Of a stretch of DNA of 64,000 nt, positions 35,671 through 45,430 are shown piece after piece. How positions within the stretch are numbered: the first letter of the stretch is position 1; every line of letters begins with the position of its first letter. This DNA comes from Pseudactinotalea sp. HY158 (GTDB lineage: Bacteria; Actinomycetota; Actinomycetes; Actinomycetales; Beutenbergiaceae). The DNA lies in contig NZ_CP045920.1 of assembly GCF_009660225.1 (NCBI RefSeq), positions 496,001 to 560,000 on the forward strand, given 5' to 3'. A program made the position numbers and the translations under genes. Below the pieces are notes generated by a model. It was not told where the DNA came from, did not search any database, and saw only the letters and a program-made list of their open reading frames with translations.

Positions 35671-36689
35671 GCGTGAACGTGTCACCGGAACTGCGCGGGC
35701 CGCTGGCCGATCGGTTCGGACGGGTCCATCGGGACCTGCGCATCTCCCTGACCGACGTGTGCAACCTGCGCTGCACCTACTGCATGCCGGCCGAGGGCGT
35801 GCCCTGGCTGGCGCGGGCGAACATCCTCACGACCGACGAACTGGTGCGCACGGCCGAGATCGCCGCGGCGCTCGGGATCGTCGAGGTGCGCCTGACCGGC
35901 GGCGAGCCGCTGCTGCGCCCGGACGTGGTCGACGTCGTGGGGCGCATGGCGGCGATCGAGGGCGAGGACGGTCCGCTCGAGGTCTCGATGACCACGAACG
36001 CGCTGCGGCTGACCAAGCTCGCGCCGGCGCTGCGTGAGGCCGGCCTCGCGCGCGTGAACATCAGTCTCGACACGCTCCATCCCGAACGGTTCCAGCAGCT
36101 CACCCGCCGCGACCGGTTCGACGACACGCTTGCCGGCATCGAGGCGGCCGTCGCGGCCGGATTCGCCCCGCTCAAGTTCAACGCCGTGGCGATGCGCGGG
36201 GTGAACGAGGACGAGTTGGTCGATCTCGTGCGGTTCGCGCTCTCGAAGGGCGGGCAGATGCGCTTCATCGAACAGATGCCGCTCGACGCCGGCCACATCT
36301 GGTCGCGGGAGACCATGGTCACCGGCGAGGAGATCCTCGCCCAGCTCGAGACCGCCTTCACCCTCACCGAGGCGCCCGGGCGCGGGGCCGCGCCCGCCGA
36401 GAAGTTCCTTGTGGACGGCGGACCGGGCACCGTGGGCGTCATCCGTTCCGTCACGCGGCCGTTCTGCGGCACGTGCGACCGGGTGCGGCTGACCGCCGAC
36501 GGCCAGCTGCGCAACTGCCTGTTCGCCCGCACCGAATCCGATCTGCTCGGCGTGATCCGCGGCGGCGGCGACGACGACGACATCGCCCGGCTCATGCACA
36601 CGTGCATCGCGGGCAAGCTGCCCGGCCACGGGATCGACGATCCGGGCTTCCTGCAGCCGGACCGGCCCATGTCGGCCATCGGCGGCTGA
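35667..36689 (+). CDS. moaA: GTP 3',8-cyclase MoaA (radical SAM)
   Basis: 340 residues. First step of molybdenum cofactor synthesis. Radical-SAM cluster CNLRCTYC (Cys 32, 36, 39) after the ATGA-overlap start, LTGGEPLLR for SAM binding, and the second [4Fe-4S] site FCGTCDRVRLTADGQLRNC near the C-terminus; the C-terminal GG of MSAIGG is the conserved MoaA end. An upstream in-frame ATG five codons earlier is less likely. No moaC is adjacent. Confidence 0.95.
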   Translation: MSVNVSPELRGPLADRFGRVHRDLRISLTDVCNLRCTYCMPAEGVPWLARANILTTDELVRTAEIAAALGIVEVRLTGGEPLLRPDVVDVVGRMAAIEGEDGPLEVSMTTNALRLTKLAPALREAGLARVNISLDTLHPERFQQLTRRDRFDDTLAGIEAAVAAGFAPLKFNAVAMRGVNEDELVDLVRFALSKGGQMRFIEQMPLDAGHIWSRETMVTGEEILAQLETAFTLTEAPGRGAAPAEKFLVDGGPGTVGVIRSVTRPFCGTCDRVRLTADGQLRNCLFARTESDLLGVIRGGGDDDDIARLMHTCIAGKLPGHGIDDPGFLQPDRPMSAIGG

Positions 36690-36820
36690 CCCCGCGGCGA
36701 CGGGCCCGCCGCGAGCGGAGCCGGCGCACGAACGACGCCGACCAAGGCGTCCGGCGAACCGCTCCGAGCGCGCCGGGAACGATGGTCCCGGACGGTCGAC
36801 ACTGGTCTAGCATCCTGCGT

Positions 36821-37864
36821 GTGAGCGACGACCGCGGCACCGCCCCGCGCCTGGCGGGTGAACGCCGGGAGGCGATCGCCGCGCTCGCCCGCATGCACGG
36901 CGTCGTCCGGGTGAGCGAGCTCGCCGACCGCTACGGGGTCTCGCACGTGACGATCCGCCGGGACATCTCCGCGCTCGTCGACCGCGGCGCACTCACACGG
37001 ATCCACGGCGGGGCCCGGTCGACGGCGGGGATGGTCCGCGCGGCGGCCGGCGACGATCAGGTGCGCATCGGGGTGATCCTGCCCGCGTCCCGGTACTACT
37101 TCCGGGAACTGCTCGAGGGAATCCGGGAGGGGGCCGCCCGCGCCGGGATCGCGGTCGTCCTCGCGATCAGCGAATACGACGACGGCGAGGAGCGGCGCCT
37201 GTTCGAGCGGATGCTCCGCGCGAAGGTCGCCGGTGTGCTGCTCGCGACCGCGGCGGCCGAGCCCGAGACGGGCTGGCTCGACTCCTCGCCCGTGCCCGTC
37301 GTCCTGGTCGAGCGGGCGGGGCCCGACTTCGACCATGCCCGCTCGGATCACGAGGACGGCGCCCGGATCGCGGTCGCGCACCTGGTCGCGCGCGGGCATG
37401 AACGCATCATGCTCGCCGCGTGCTCCACCACGCCGACCGCGGCCCGGCTCCTGGCCGGATACCGGGCCGAACTCGCCGCCGCCGGGCGGGACCTCCTCGA
37501 GCCCTTCGACCTGCCCGGCGAGGACGCCTCCCCGACCGGCCGCCGGGCCCGCCTGCACGACCTGCTGCGCGCGTGCGCGCAGCAGCGGGCGAGCGCCCTC
37601 ATCCTGCACCCCGAGGGGTTCGCCCTCCCGCTGCTCGAGGCCGCCGAGGACCGGGCGGTCGCCGTTCCCGCAGACCTGGCCCTCGTGACCTATGACGACG
37701 AGCTTGCGGAGTTCGCCTCGATCCCGCTCACGGCCGTTCAGCCGCCGAAGCGCGACGTCGGCTCCATCGCCGTCGACGTGCTCGTGCGGCGCCTCACGCG
37801 CCCCGGCGTCGCGCGCCAGCGGGTCACCCTGCTCCCGCGGCTCGTCGTGCGGGAGTCGAGCTGA
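36821..37864 (+). CDS. DeoR-type HTH fused to LacI-like sugar-binding domain, transcriptional regulator
   Basis: 347 residues. The N-terminal 60 residues are a DeoR-like winged HTH (REAIAALARMHGVVRVSELADRYGVSHVTIRRDISAL), not the LacI type; the rest (about 75-340) is a LacI/periplasmic-binding-protein effector domain (IGVILPASRYYFRELLEGIREG, VLLATAA, HLVARGHERI, LALVTYDD). GTG start. It lies just upstream of the PL8 lyase gene on the same strand and is the likely regulator of it. Direct repeats CGGTTGTG in the intergenic gap are candidate operators. Confidence 0.88.
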   Translation: MSDDRGTAPRLAGERREAIAALARMHGVVRVSELADRYGVSHVTIRRDISALVDRGALTRIHGGARSTAGMVRAAAGDDQVRIGVILPASRYYFRELLEGIREGAARAGIAVVLAISEYDDGEERRLFERMLRAKVAGVLLATAAAEPETGWLDSSPVPVVLVERAGPDFDHARSDHEDGARIAVAHLVARGHERIMLAACSTTPTAARLLAGYRAELAAAGRDLLEPFDLPGEDASPTGRRARLHDLLRACAQQRASALILHPEGFALPLLEAAEDRAVAVPADLALVTYDDELAEFASIPLTAVQPPKRDVGSIAVDVLVRRLTRPGVARQRVTLLPRLVVRESS

Positions 37865-37875
37865 CCCGGCATGAA

Positions 37876-37933
37876 CGGTTGTGTGCGGTTGTGCCCGATC
37901 GGTGGACCCCCGCCGGACGCTGACGCACAATCG
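37876..37933 (+). promoter_or_regulatory. Repeated CGGTTGTG-type operator candidates upstream of the PL8 lyase
   Basis: Two direct copies, CGGTTGTG at 37876 and CGGTTGTGC at 37886 (10 bp apart, one helical turn), and an inverted related copy GCACAATCG at 37925-37933. They sit between the DeoR/LacI-type regulator and the lyase gene. Confidence 0.45.
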
Positions 37934-38001
37934 GGATGGTCGCCGTGCGCGCAGCGCCGTGCCGATCTCAGCAACCACTCGATGTCATCGGAGACCGTGT
38001 C

Positions 38002-41000
38002 ATGAGCCTGAGTCCCAGCCGCCGATCGTTCCTGCTCGGCGCCTCCGCCGCCCTGGCGGTCTTCGCCACCGGCGGCGTCCAACTGCCCGCGCTGGCCGCC
38101 ACCACGTACGAGGACGCCCTCACCCGCCGCCGCACCTTCCTCACCGGCGGCACCGTCGCGGCCGACCACCCGGGCCTCGCCGCCAAGCGCGCCCGCATCG
38201 ACGCGCGCACGAAGGACCTGGTCGACACCTTCAACCGCACGCCGGGCCGCACGCACCTGTGGCCGGGCCTGAGGGTCGGTGCCGCCTCGAACACGACCGA
38301 GGTCGCGAACATGGGGGTGACCGCGAACCAGATCACCGAGCTCGCGATCGCCTGGGCCTCACCCGGCAGCACCTACTACCGCGACGCCTCCCTCCTCCAG
38401 GACATCCACGGCGCGTGTGCGTTCCTCTCCGGCCAGTACCGGGCGGACCGCGGCCGGCCCGGAAACTGGTGGTTCTGGGAGATCGGCCTCCCCCGGCAAC
38501 TCGCCGACACCCTCACGCTCCTCGGCGACCAGCAGCCCGAGAAGGCCCCGAGCCTGCTCGCCGCCGCCGACTTCTTCGCCCCGAACCCGAACCGGCGCAC
38601 CGGCTCCTCCCTCAAGGAGACCGGCGCGAACCGGGTCGACAAGGCCCTCGCCTGCATCGTCCGGGGGCTCCTGCGCGAGGACGAGGATCAGATCGCGCTC
38701 GGCCGCGACGCCCTCTCCGACACCGAGGGGGAGGGGCGCAACAGCCTCTTCGGCCGCGTCACCTCCGGCGACGGGTTCTACTCGGACGGCTCGTTCATCC
38801 AGCACTCGGCCCTGCCCTATTCCGGCACCTACGGCGGCGTGGCGATCAGCGGCGTCGCCGCCGTCATGGCGATGCTCGCGGGCAGCCCCTGGCAGGTGAC
38901 CGACCCCGACCTGTCGAACCTGCTCGCAGCCGTGGAACTCACCTTCGCGCCCTTCCAATGGGACGTGCGCACGATGGACACCACCCGCGGCCGCGCCGTC
39001 TCGCGCGAGGCCTCCCGCGACTACGACTCCGGCTTCGCGATCGCCTCGGCCGTCATCGTGCTCGCCGAGTCCGCGCCCGCGGACCAGCGGGAGTCCTTCC
39101 GGGCCCTCGTCAAGGGCTGGCTCGAGCGCACGACCGACCAGTCGGTCGCGGACAACGGCCAGAGCCTGGCCGCCTCGGCCCGCAGCCTCGAGGTCGTCGG
39201 CGACGAGTCGCTCGCCGCGCGCCCGCCCCGAATCGGCATCACGAACACCTACAACCAGGAACGGATCGTCCAGCACCGGGGCGAGTGGGCCGCCGTCGTC
39301 AATACGTCCTCGAGACGGATCGGCCGCTACGAATGGGGCAACCGGGAGAACAACCACGGCTGGTACCAGGGCGACGGCATGCTGTTCCTCTATCACACGG
39401 GCGACCCGGCGCAGTACTCCGCGGACTTCTGGCCGACCGTCGACCCGTACGCACTCCCCGGCATCACGGTCAACGGCGAGCAGCGCGCCTCGGGGGAGGG
39501 CGACGGCACCGGGATCCCGCGGGCGCAGAACGAGTACGCGGGCGGCCTGACCGTCGGCGATGCCATCGGCACCACGGCGATGGACCTGACGAACGCCACC
39601 GGCACGCTCCGGGCCAACAAGTCCTGGTTCCACCTGACCGACTCGATCGTGTGCATCGGCTCCAAGATCTCCGACACGTCGGGGACCGGCGTGCGCACGA
39701 TCGTGGAGAACCGCGGCTTCGCCACCGGTGCCCTTCCCGCCGTGTCGGCGGACGGTGCCCCGCTCACGCTGACCGACGACCTCGCCCCCGCGCGCGTCGT
39801 CCACGTCGACGGGCACGCCGGCATCCTCGCGCTCGCCGCGCCGGGCCGCGCCGAGCAGCGGTTCGGGGTGCGCTCCCAGCAGCGGACGGGCACGTGGGAG
39901 GCGATCAACAGCGGCGGCGACACCGGCGGCAGCAGCGAGGCGGTCGCGCGTGACTACGTCCGCATCGAGCAGGCGCACGAGTCCGCCGGCGGCTGGTACG
40001 CCTATCAGATCCTTCCGCTCGCCGATGCGGCCCGGACGGCCGCCGCGGCCGACGCCCCGCAGGTCGTCGTCGTGCTTGCGGACGACGACGCTCACCTCAT
40101 CGAGACCGGCGACGGCTCCAGGTTGGGGCACTTCTTCGCCGCGGGCACGTGGGGCGGCTACACCGTGACCGGCGCCTGCGCGATCGGCCTGCGGCGGGCA
40201 CCCGCCGCGACCGGGGGCACGGCGGTCGCCGGCGCCCACCTCACCGAGATCGTCGTGGCGCAGCCGACCAAGGCCGGGGGAACGGTGAGCGTGACGTTCC
40301 CGTTCGACGCCCCCGGAACCGTGGCCGGCGTGGACGAGGCGATCACCGTGGTCGCCACCTCGCCCCTCCAGCTCGAGGTCGACGTGGACGCGCGGCGGGG
40401 CCGTGAGCATCGACTCTTCTTCGCGAGCCTGGCCACCCCCGAACCCGTGACGGTCCACCACCGGGACGAGGACGGCGAGGCGGTCGCCCCGGACGTCGTT
40501 CTCACCGGGGAGCTCGGCGAGGCCTTCGACGCGGTCCCGGTCGAGGTCGAGGGCTACGAGCTCACCGGCACTCCCGCGAACGCGAGTGGGACGTTCGGTG
40601 ACGAACCGGTCTCCGTCGTGTTCGTGTACGCCCGGGTCGCCGAGCCGTCCCCGACCGATACCGCGAGTCCCACTCCGACGGACACGGCGAGCCCGACCCC
40701 CACGGACACGGCGAGCCCGACTCCGACGGGCACCGCGAGCCCCACTCCGACCGGCACGGGCGGATCCACGCCCACCCCGACCGGGAGCGCTGGGGGGAGC
40801 CCGACCGCATCCGGTTCCGGCGGCGGCCGACCCGGTGACGACCGGCCCGGTGGCACGGGTGACTCCGGGCCCGGGCGCCTGCCGAGCACCGGCGCCGGGG
40901 TGCTCGGCATCGGCGCGCTCGCAGCGGCCACCGCGGGCGCCGGAGCACTGTTGCGCCGCCGCCAGGTGATGTCGGGCTCCGAGCCGGACGCTCCCGAGCC

Positions 41001-41049
41001 GGGCTCCGAGGCGTCCGATGGTTCCGCCGACACCACCGCGGCCGAGTAG
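38002..41049 (+). CDS. Cell-wall-anchored polysaccharide lyase family 8 (hyaluronate/chondroitin/xanthan-type)
   Basis: 1015 residues. Tat-like signal SPSRRSFLLGASAALAVF; alpha/alpha-toroid catalytic domain (about 50-380) with GNWWFWEIGLPRQL, DGSFIQHSALPYSGTYGG carrying the His and Tyr, and RGRAVSREAS; beta-sandwich lyase domains to about 790 (HGWYQGDGMLFLY). A MucBP-like module (about 808-860, VHHRDEDGEAVAPD) follows, then SPTPTDTA repeats and the sorting signal LPSTG, hydrophobic segment, LRRR. Unusually, 26 acidic residues follow the basic tail. It would cleave uronate-containing polysaccharide at the cell surface by beta-elimination; the exact polymer cannot be told. Confidence 0.92.
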   Translation: MSLSPSRRSFLLGASAALAVFATGGVQLPALAATTYEDALTRRRTFLTGGTVAADHPGLAAKRARIDARTKDLVDTFNRTPGRTHLWPGLRVGAASNTTEVANMGVTANQITELAIAWASPGSTYYRDASLLQDIHGACAFLSGQYRADRGRPGNWWFWEIGLPRQLADTLTLLGDQQPEKAPSLLAAADFFAPNPNRRTGSSLKETGANRVDKALACIVRGLLREDEDQIALGRDALSDTEGEGRNSLFGRVTSGDGFYSDGSFIQHSALPYSGTYGGVAISGVAAVMAMLAGSPWQVTDPDLSNLLAAVELTFAPFQWDVRTMDTTRGRAVSREASRDYDSGFAIASAVIVLAESAPADQRESFRALVKGWLERTTDQSVADNGQSLAASARSLEVVGDESLAARPPRIGITNTYNQERIVQHRGEWAAVVNTSSRRIGRYEWGNRENNHGWYQGDGMLFLYHTGDPAQYSADFWPTVDPYALPGITVNGEQRASGEGDGTGIPRAQNEYAGGLTVGDAIGTTAMDLTNATGTLRANKSWFHLTDSIVCIGSKISDTSGTGVRTIVENRGFATGALPAVSADGAPLTLTDDLAPARVVHVDGHAGILALAAPGRAEQRFGVRSQQRTGTWEAINSGGDTGGSSEAVARDYVRIEQAHESAGGWYAYQILPLADAARTAAAADAPQVVVVLADDDAHLIETGDGSRLGHFFAAGTWGGYTVTGACAIGLRRAPAATGGTAVAGAHLTEIVVAQPTKAGGTVSVTFPFDAPGTVAGVDEAITVVATSPLQLEVDVDARRGREHRLFFASLATPEPVTVHHRDEDGEAVAPDVVLTGELGEAFDAVPVEVEGYELTGTPANASGTFGDEPVSVVFVYARVAEPSPTDTASPTPTDTASPTPTDTASPTPTGTASPTPTGTGGSTPTPTGSAGGSPTASGSGGGRPGDDRPGGTGDSGPGRLPSTGAGVLGIGALAAATAGAGALLRRRQVMSGSEPDAPEPGSEASDGSADTTAAE

Positions 41050-41050
41050 A

Positions 41051-41091
41051 CGGGCCGCCACCTCGGTCGCGTCCGCAGGGTGGGCGGCCCG
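41051..41091 (+). terminator. Hairpin just after the PL8 lyase stop
   Basis: CGGGCCGCC paired with GGCGGCCCG, extended by ACC/GGT across one bulge. A second, perfect hairpin lies 110 bp further on. Confidence 0.5.
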
Positions 41092-41203
41092 GACGTGACC
41101 TGAGCGGGTCGAGGCCACCCGCGTCGGCGTCGGCGTCGCCGCCCGATGCCGCCGGCCGAGCCCGATGCCGCAGCCCGAGCCCGATGCCGCCGGCCGAACG
41201 GAC

Positions 41204-41239
41204 AACGCCGGCCCCCTCACGATCGAGGGGGCCGGCGTT
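41204..41239. terminator. Bidirectional terminator between lyase and fucosidase genes
   Basis: Perfect 15-bp stem AACGCCGGCCCCCTC with its complement and a 6-nt loop, in the convergent gap. Just upstream (41140-41200) a 17-bp GATGCCGCCGGCCGAGCC-like repeat occurs three times; nothing else is seen in this gap. Confidence 0.8.
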
Positions 41240-41282
41240 GGCGTGTCGGCGTTGCCGTGTCGACGTTGTCGTCTCGGGCCCG

Positions 41283-44200
41283 TCAGTTCACCGACGACCT
41301 CCGGCGCAGCACGAGCACGACCGCGCCGGCCGCCAGGATGGCGACGGAGAGGAACGCCAGCGGTGCGCCGCTCGAGACACCCGTGTCGGGCATGTCGTCG
41401 ATCGGGTCGCCGCCCGAACCGCCGGCAGAGTCGCTCCCGGACGCCGCTCCGCCGTCCTGGTCGGCGCCGGCGTCGGAACCCTGGTCGGTTCCAGAACCCT
41501 GGTCCGTGCCGGCGTCGGAACCCTGGTCGGTTCCAGAACCCTGGTCCGTGGTGCCGCCACTATCGCTGCCGCCCGCGTCGGCTCCCTGATCGGTGCCGTT
41601 ACTGTCGTCGGTGTCGTTACTGCCGTCGGTGTCGTCGGTGTCGTCGGCGCCGGTGTCGGCTCCCTGATCGGTGCCGTCGGTGCCGTCAGTGCCGTCGGCG
41701 CCGGTGTCGGCTCCCTGATCGGTGCCGTCAGTGCCGTCGGTGTCGTCACTGCCGTCACTGCCGTCGCTGCCGTCGGTGTTGTCACTGCCGTCGGCACCCT
41801 GCGGCGAGACCGTCACCACGGTGACGACCTCGAGCACGGTCGCCGGATCGGACTGGGCCACGCCGTCCGGCAACTCGAACGAGCCGGTCGCGGTGTAGTC
41901 CGCAGCGACGGTGCCGTCGTAGTCCGAGATGTCCCACGTGAGGGCGACGTCGTGGTCGGTGCCGTCGCTGTCGGTGATCGTCGTGGCGGCGGGCAGTGCC
42001 GCGCCCGCGTCGGACTCGCTCGTGCCGGACGGCAGGATCACGGGCTCGACGCCGGTGACGTCGGTGATCGTCGGCGTCTCGACCACGTCACAGGTGTCGG
42101 GGTCCACCTCGAGCGGCGGAAGCGGATCCGGGGTCTCGCCGTTCACGCCGTTGACGTTCAACTCCGCGAGGGAGCCGAAGTTCGCGCTCGTGTCGGAATA
42201 GGACGACACCCACACGATCTTGACGTGCTCGGTCGTCACCTCCCGCGGCAGCTCGATCGACTGCAGGTCCCGGTTGTTGGGCATCGTGCCGGACGCCACC
42301 GCCTCGGCTCCCCACGTGGCGCCGTCCTCGGAGACGTAGACCCGATAGTCCTCGAGCTGACCGTTGGTGTTGCCGGACTGCCGCGGCAGCAGGTTCAACG
42401 TGATCTCGGAGTACTCCGACCCGAGGTCGACGCTCAGCCACGGCTGCTTGTCCGGCTCCGGCTGGGACCACTGGCTGTGCCAGATCGTGTCCGGGTCGCC
42501 GTCGACGGCCTGGTCGACGTGCGAGTACTCGCTCGCCTCCTGCCAACTGGAGGCCGCCACGGTCAACTCGGCCTGATCGATGCGAGTCCGCGTCGACGGC
42601 ACGACGGTGAGGTCGAGGTCACGCGTCACGGTCCCGTCCGGGGTCGCATAGGTGACGGTCACGGTCGCCGAACCGGGGGCGGCGTCCTCGGGGACGGCGA
42701 TCGTGAACGTGTACTCGCCCGGCCCCTCGACCCGAGTGCACGCGGGGCCGACCACCCAGCCGTCACCCGCCGCGAGGCCGAGCGTGCCGCCCGCGACCTC
42801 GCCGTCGAGAGTGACGGTCACCTCCGGCTGCGCGCCCTGCTCGACGCTCGTGGGACCCGTGAGGCCCATCGTCGTGAGCGGCTCGATCGTGTAGGTCGTG
42901 CCGGCCGCGCCGGTCCACGTGGCCTTGCCGTCAGCGACCTCCACCTCGACCGGGGAGCCGGCCCCGAGGACCCGGATGGGCCCGGTGATCAGCGGCGAGC
43001 GCACGCTCACCTCGCCGCTCGCGTCCGGGGTCACCCGCAGCTGCGTGCCCGTGCCGTTCGCCCAGGTCGCCCCGATCGTCAGCCCGCCTGCGCCCCGGAG
43101 GCCGTCGACCGAGCCGTCGCGCCACGCGCCGGGCAGCGCCGGGAGGATCTCGACGCCGTCGGCATTCGACTGCACGAGCATCTCGGCCACACCGGAGGCG
43201 GCCCCGAAGTTCCCGTCGATCTGGAACGGCGGGTGGGCGTCCCACAGGTTGTCGTACGTCGAGTTCTTGAGCTGCTCGCTCAGCATCTTGTGGGCGTGGC
43301 TGCCGTCGCCGAGGTTCGCCCAGAAGTTGATCTTCCACGCCTTCGACCAGCCGGTGCCGCCGTCGCCGCGGTCCGTGAGCGTGACCTCCGCGGCCTCGGC
43401 GAGCTCGGGGGTGTGCGCCCAGGAGATCGCGTTGCCGGGGAAGAGCGCATACAGCTGGGAGACGTGCCGGTGGTTCGGGTCGGTCGCGTTCACGGAGTCG
43501 TCGATCGCGACGTCCTTCCACTCGAGGATGCGCCCGGAGGTCTCGCTCACGTGCAGGCCGCTGTCGAGCTGCGCGAGCGTGCCGGCGACCTCGTCACGGA
43601 AGGAGGCGTCGACGTCCAGGATCTGGCCGGCCTCGACCACGGCGGTGAGCAGCTCGGTCGCGAGCTGCTGGGTCATGGCCGCGCCCGCGGTGAACGGGCC
43701 GTGCTCGGGGGAGTAGGACGGGCTCGCCACGAGCGAGCCGTCGCGGCCGTCGACCGTGAGGTAGTCGAGCCAGAAGTCCGCGGTCTTCCTGAGCAGCGGA
43801 TAGGCCGTGTCGGCGAGGAAGGCCTCGTCGCCGGAGTACAGGTACTGACGGAACACGTCGATCGCGAGCCACGCGTTCGCCTCCGGGAACCAGAACGCGG
43901 TAGCCCAGTCGTGCACGCCCGTGAAGCCCCACGGCGTCGTCTCGTTGTTGACCATCCAGCCGTCCATGCCGAGGATCGCCTCCGCCGACGCCGCACCCGC
44001 GGGAACGAGCGACTCGATGTACTCGACGTAGGGGGTGTACGTCTCGGCCAGATTCGTCGACAGTGCAGGCCAGTAGTTCATCTGCAGGTTGATGTTCGTG
44101 TGATAGTCGGCGCCCCAGGGCGCCCCGGTCGAGTTGTTCCACACGCCCTGCAGGTTCGCCGGCAGCGGCGAATTGTCGCGCGAGGAGGAGATGAGCAGGT

Positions 44201-45383
44201 AGCGCCCGTACTGGAAGAACAGCGTCTCGAGCGTGCGGTCGCGGTCCGTGGCGCCCGTGTACCGGCTCAGGGCGGTGTCGGTGTGGACGTCGATCGGGGC
44301 GCCCTGCAGGTCGAGGGCGACGCGGTCGAAGAGCTCGTGATAATCCGCCTCGTGGGCGGCGCGGAGCGCGTCCCAGCCCTTCGCTGCGGCGGCATCGACG
44401 GCGGCGGTCACCCGGGCGACGTGTGCGGCGGGGTCCGCCGCGCGGTAGTCGGGGTAGACGGGGGCGTACTCGGTGCCCCCCGAGAAGATCAGGGTCGCGG
44501 AATCGGCGCCCGCGACGATCACGTCGGAGCCGGAGTCGGTCACGGACCCGCCCTCGGCGAGCACCTGGATCTGACCGTTGTAGGCGAGGCCATTGCCCGG
44601 CACCTCCCCGGAGAGGGTGAGGCGGCCCTCCTCGGCGGTCACGGTGCCGCCGTTCATCTGCGAGCGGTAGGTGGCGGTGAAGTCGATCGCGCCCGCGGCG
44701 TCGGCGGTGAGGTGGGCGACGATGACGTCGTCGGGGTAGGAGGCGATGTACTCACGGGTGAAGGTGACCCCGTCGACGGTGTACTCCACGGTCGAGACCG
44801 CATCGTTCAGGTCGAGCGCGCGCTCGTAGTCCTCGTACCCCTCGGTGCCCGGAACGTCGAGCAGGAGTTCGCCGAACGGCTGGTAGCTGCCGTATCCGGT
44901 CCTCGGCTTGCCGAGCTTCCCCGCCACCCAGCTCGGATCCGCCTGCCCCTCGGCCTCGATCTTCGCGCGGACGTCGTCGAGGGCGTTCGGGCGGGTCGAC
45001 CGGTCGTAGTTGCCGTAGTCGTACCCGGCCACGCCGGGTCCGCCGCTCCACAGGCTCTTCTCGTTGAGCTGCAGCCGTCCCTGGGCCACGCCGCCGTAGA
45101 TCGATGCGCCGAGGGCGCCGTTGCCGATGGGCAGGGTCTCGGTCTCCCAGTCGGTGGCCGGCTGGCCGTAGGTCAGCCGGAGCGGAACCTCCGCTGTCGG
45201 GCCGGCGGCCGCGGCGGCGGGTTCACTGAGTTCACTGGGTTCACTGAGTTCGCTGAGGTCACCGGGATCGGCGGGCGGGGCCGCCTGCGCGGCGAGCGTG
45301 CCGCCGAGCACGAGGGCCGCCGTGGCGACCGAGGCCGCGACGAGGCCCCGGGCCGGCGAGTGGGCGAGGGTGGGAAGGGACAT
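41283..45383 (-). CDS. Cell-wall-anchored GH95 alpha-L-fucosidase with F5/8-type C-terminal domain
   Basis: 1366 residues. Start MSLPTLAHSP chosen over two upstream ATGs because GGAG lies 5-6 nt before it and the operator overlaps the earliest ATG. Signal peptide to about residue 35. GH95 N-domain and catalytic toroid from about 55 (LPIGNGALGASIYGG); motifs matching the active site of characterised GH95 enzymes: TNINLQMNYWPA (Asn pair), SPEHGPFTAG (Glu) and QIDGNFGA (Asp). A discoidin/F5-8C module (about 930-1080) could bind carbohydrate. An Asp/Gly/Thr-rich repeat stalk leads to MPDTG, hydrophobic segment, LRRR. Releases alpha-1,2-linked L-fucose from glycans at the surface; feeds the intracellular fucose pathway encoded downstream. 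Confidence 0.93.
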   Translation of the reverse strand: MSLPTLAHSPARGLVAASVATAALVLGGTLAAQAAPPADPGDLSELSEPSELSEPAAAAAGPTAEVPLRLTYGQPATDWETETLPIGNGALGASIYGGVAQGRLQLNEKSLWSGGPGVAGYDYGNYDRSTRPNALDDVRAKIEAEGQADPSWVAGKLGKPRTGYGSYQPFGELLLDVPGTEGYEDYERALDLNDAVSTVEYTVDGVTFTREYIASYPDDVIVAHLTADAAGAIDFTATYRSQMNGGTVTAEEGRLTLSGEVPGNGLAYNGQIQVLAEGGSVTDSGSDVIVAGADSATLIFSGGTEYAPVYPDYRAADPAAHVARVTAAVDAAAAKGWDALRAAHEADYHELFDRVALDLQGAPIDVHTDTALSRYTGATDRDRTLETLFFQYGRYLLISSSRDNSPLPANLQGVWNNSTGAPWGADYHTNINLQMNYWPALSTNLAETYTPYVEYIESLVPAGAASAEAILGMDGWMVNNETTPWGFTGVHDWATAFWFPEANAWLAIDVFRQYLYSGDEAFLADTAYPLLRKTADFWLDYLTVDGRDGSLVASPSYSPEHGPFTAGAAMTQQLATELLTAVVEAGQILDVDASFRDEVAGTLAQLDSGLHVSETSGRILEWKDVAIDDSVNATDPNHRHVSQLYALFPGNAISWAHTPELAEAAEVTLTDRGDGGTGWSKAWKINFWANLGDGSHAHKMLSEQLKNSTYDNLWDAHPPFQIDGNFGAASGVAEMLVQSNADGVEILPALPGAWRDGSVDGLRGAGGLTIGATWANGTGTQLRVTPDASGEVSVRSPLITGPIRVLGAGSPVEVEVADGKATWTGAAGTTYTIEPLTTMGLTGPTSVEQGAQPEVTVTLDGEVAGGTLGLAAGDGWVVGPACTRVEGPGEYTFTIAVPEDAAPGSATVTVTYATPDGTVTRDLDLTVVPSTRTRIDQAELTVAASSWQEASEYSHVDQAVDGDPDTIWHSQWSQPEPDKQPWLSVDLGSEYSEITLNLLPRQSGNTNGQLEDYRVYVSEDGATWGAEAVASGTMPNNRDLQSIELPREVTTEHVKIVWVSSYSDTSANFGSLAELNVNGVNGETPDPLPPLEVDPDTCDVVETPTITDVTGVEPVILPSGTSESDAGAALPAATTITDSDGTDHDVALTWDISDYDGTVAADYTATGSFELPDGVAQSDPATVLEVVTVVTVSPQGADGSDNTDGSDGSDGSDDTDGTDGTDQGADTGADGTDGTDGTDQGADTGADDTDDTDGSNDTDDSNGTDQGADAGGSDSGGTTDQGSGTDQGSDAGTDQGSGTDQGSDAGADQDGGAASGSDSAGGSGGDPIDDMPDTGVSSGAPLAFLSVAILAAGAVVLVLRRRSSVN

Positions 45384-45411
45384 CATGTCTCCGAGCAGTG
45401 CGTCATTGGAC

Positions 45412-45430
45412 GAAGTCATCGTATGTTTAA
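45412..45430. promoter_or_regulatory. Candidate fucose-regulon operator before the GH95 gene
   Basis: GAAGTCATCGTATGTTTAA shares AG-CATC in the left arm and 8 of 9 bases of the right arm (ATGTTTAA) with the palindrome at 56204-56222. It overlaps a possible minus-strand -10 (TACGAT) about 35 nt before the fucosidase start, consistent with repression. Confidence 0.55.

Noticed and set aside
38002-41049. Possible horizontal gene transfer of the PL8 gene based on composition
   Set aside because: Its base composition and codon use look like the surrounding high-GC genes by eye, so composition gives no support.
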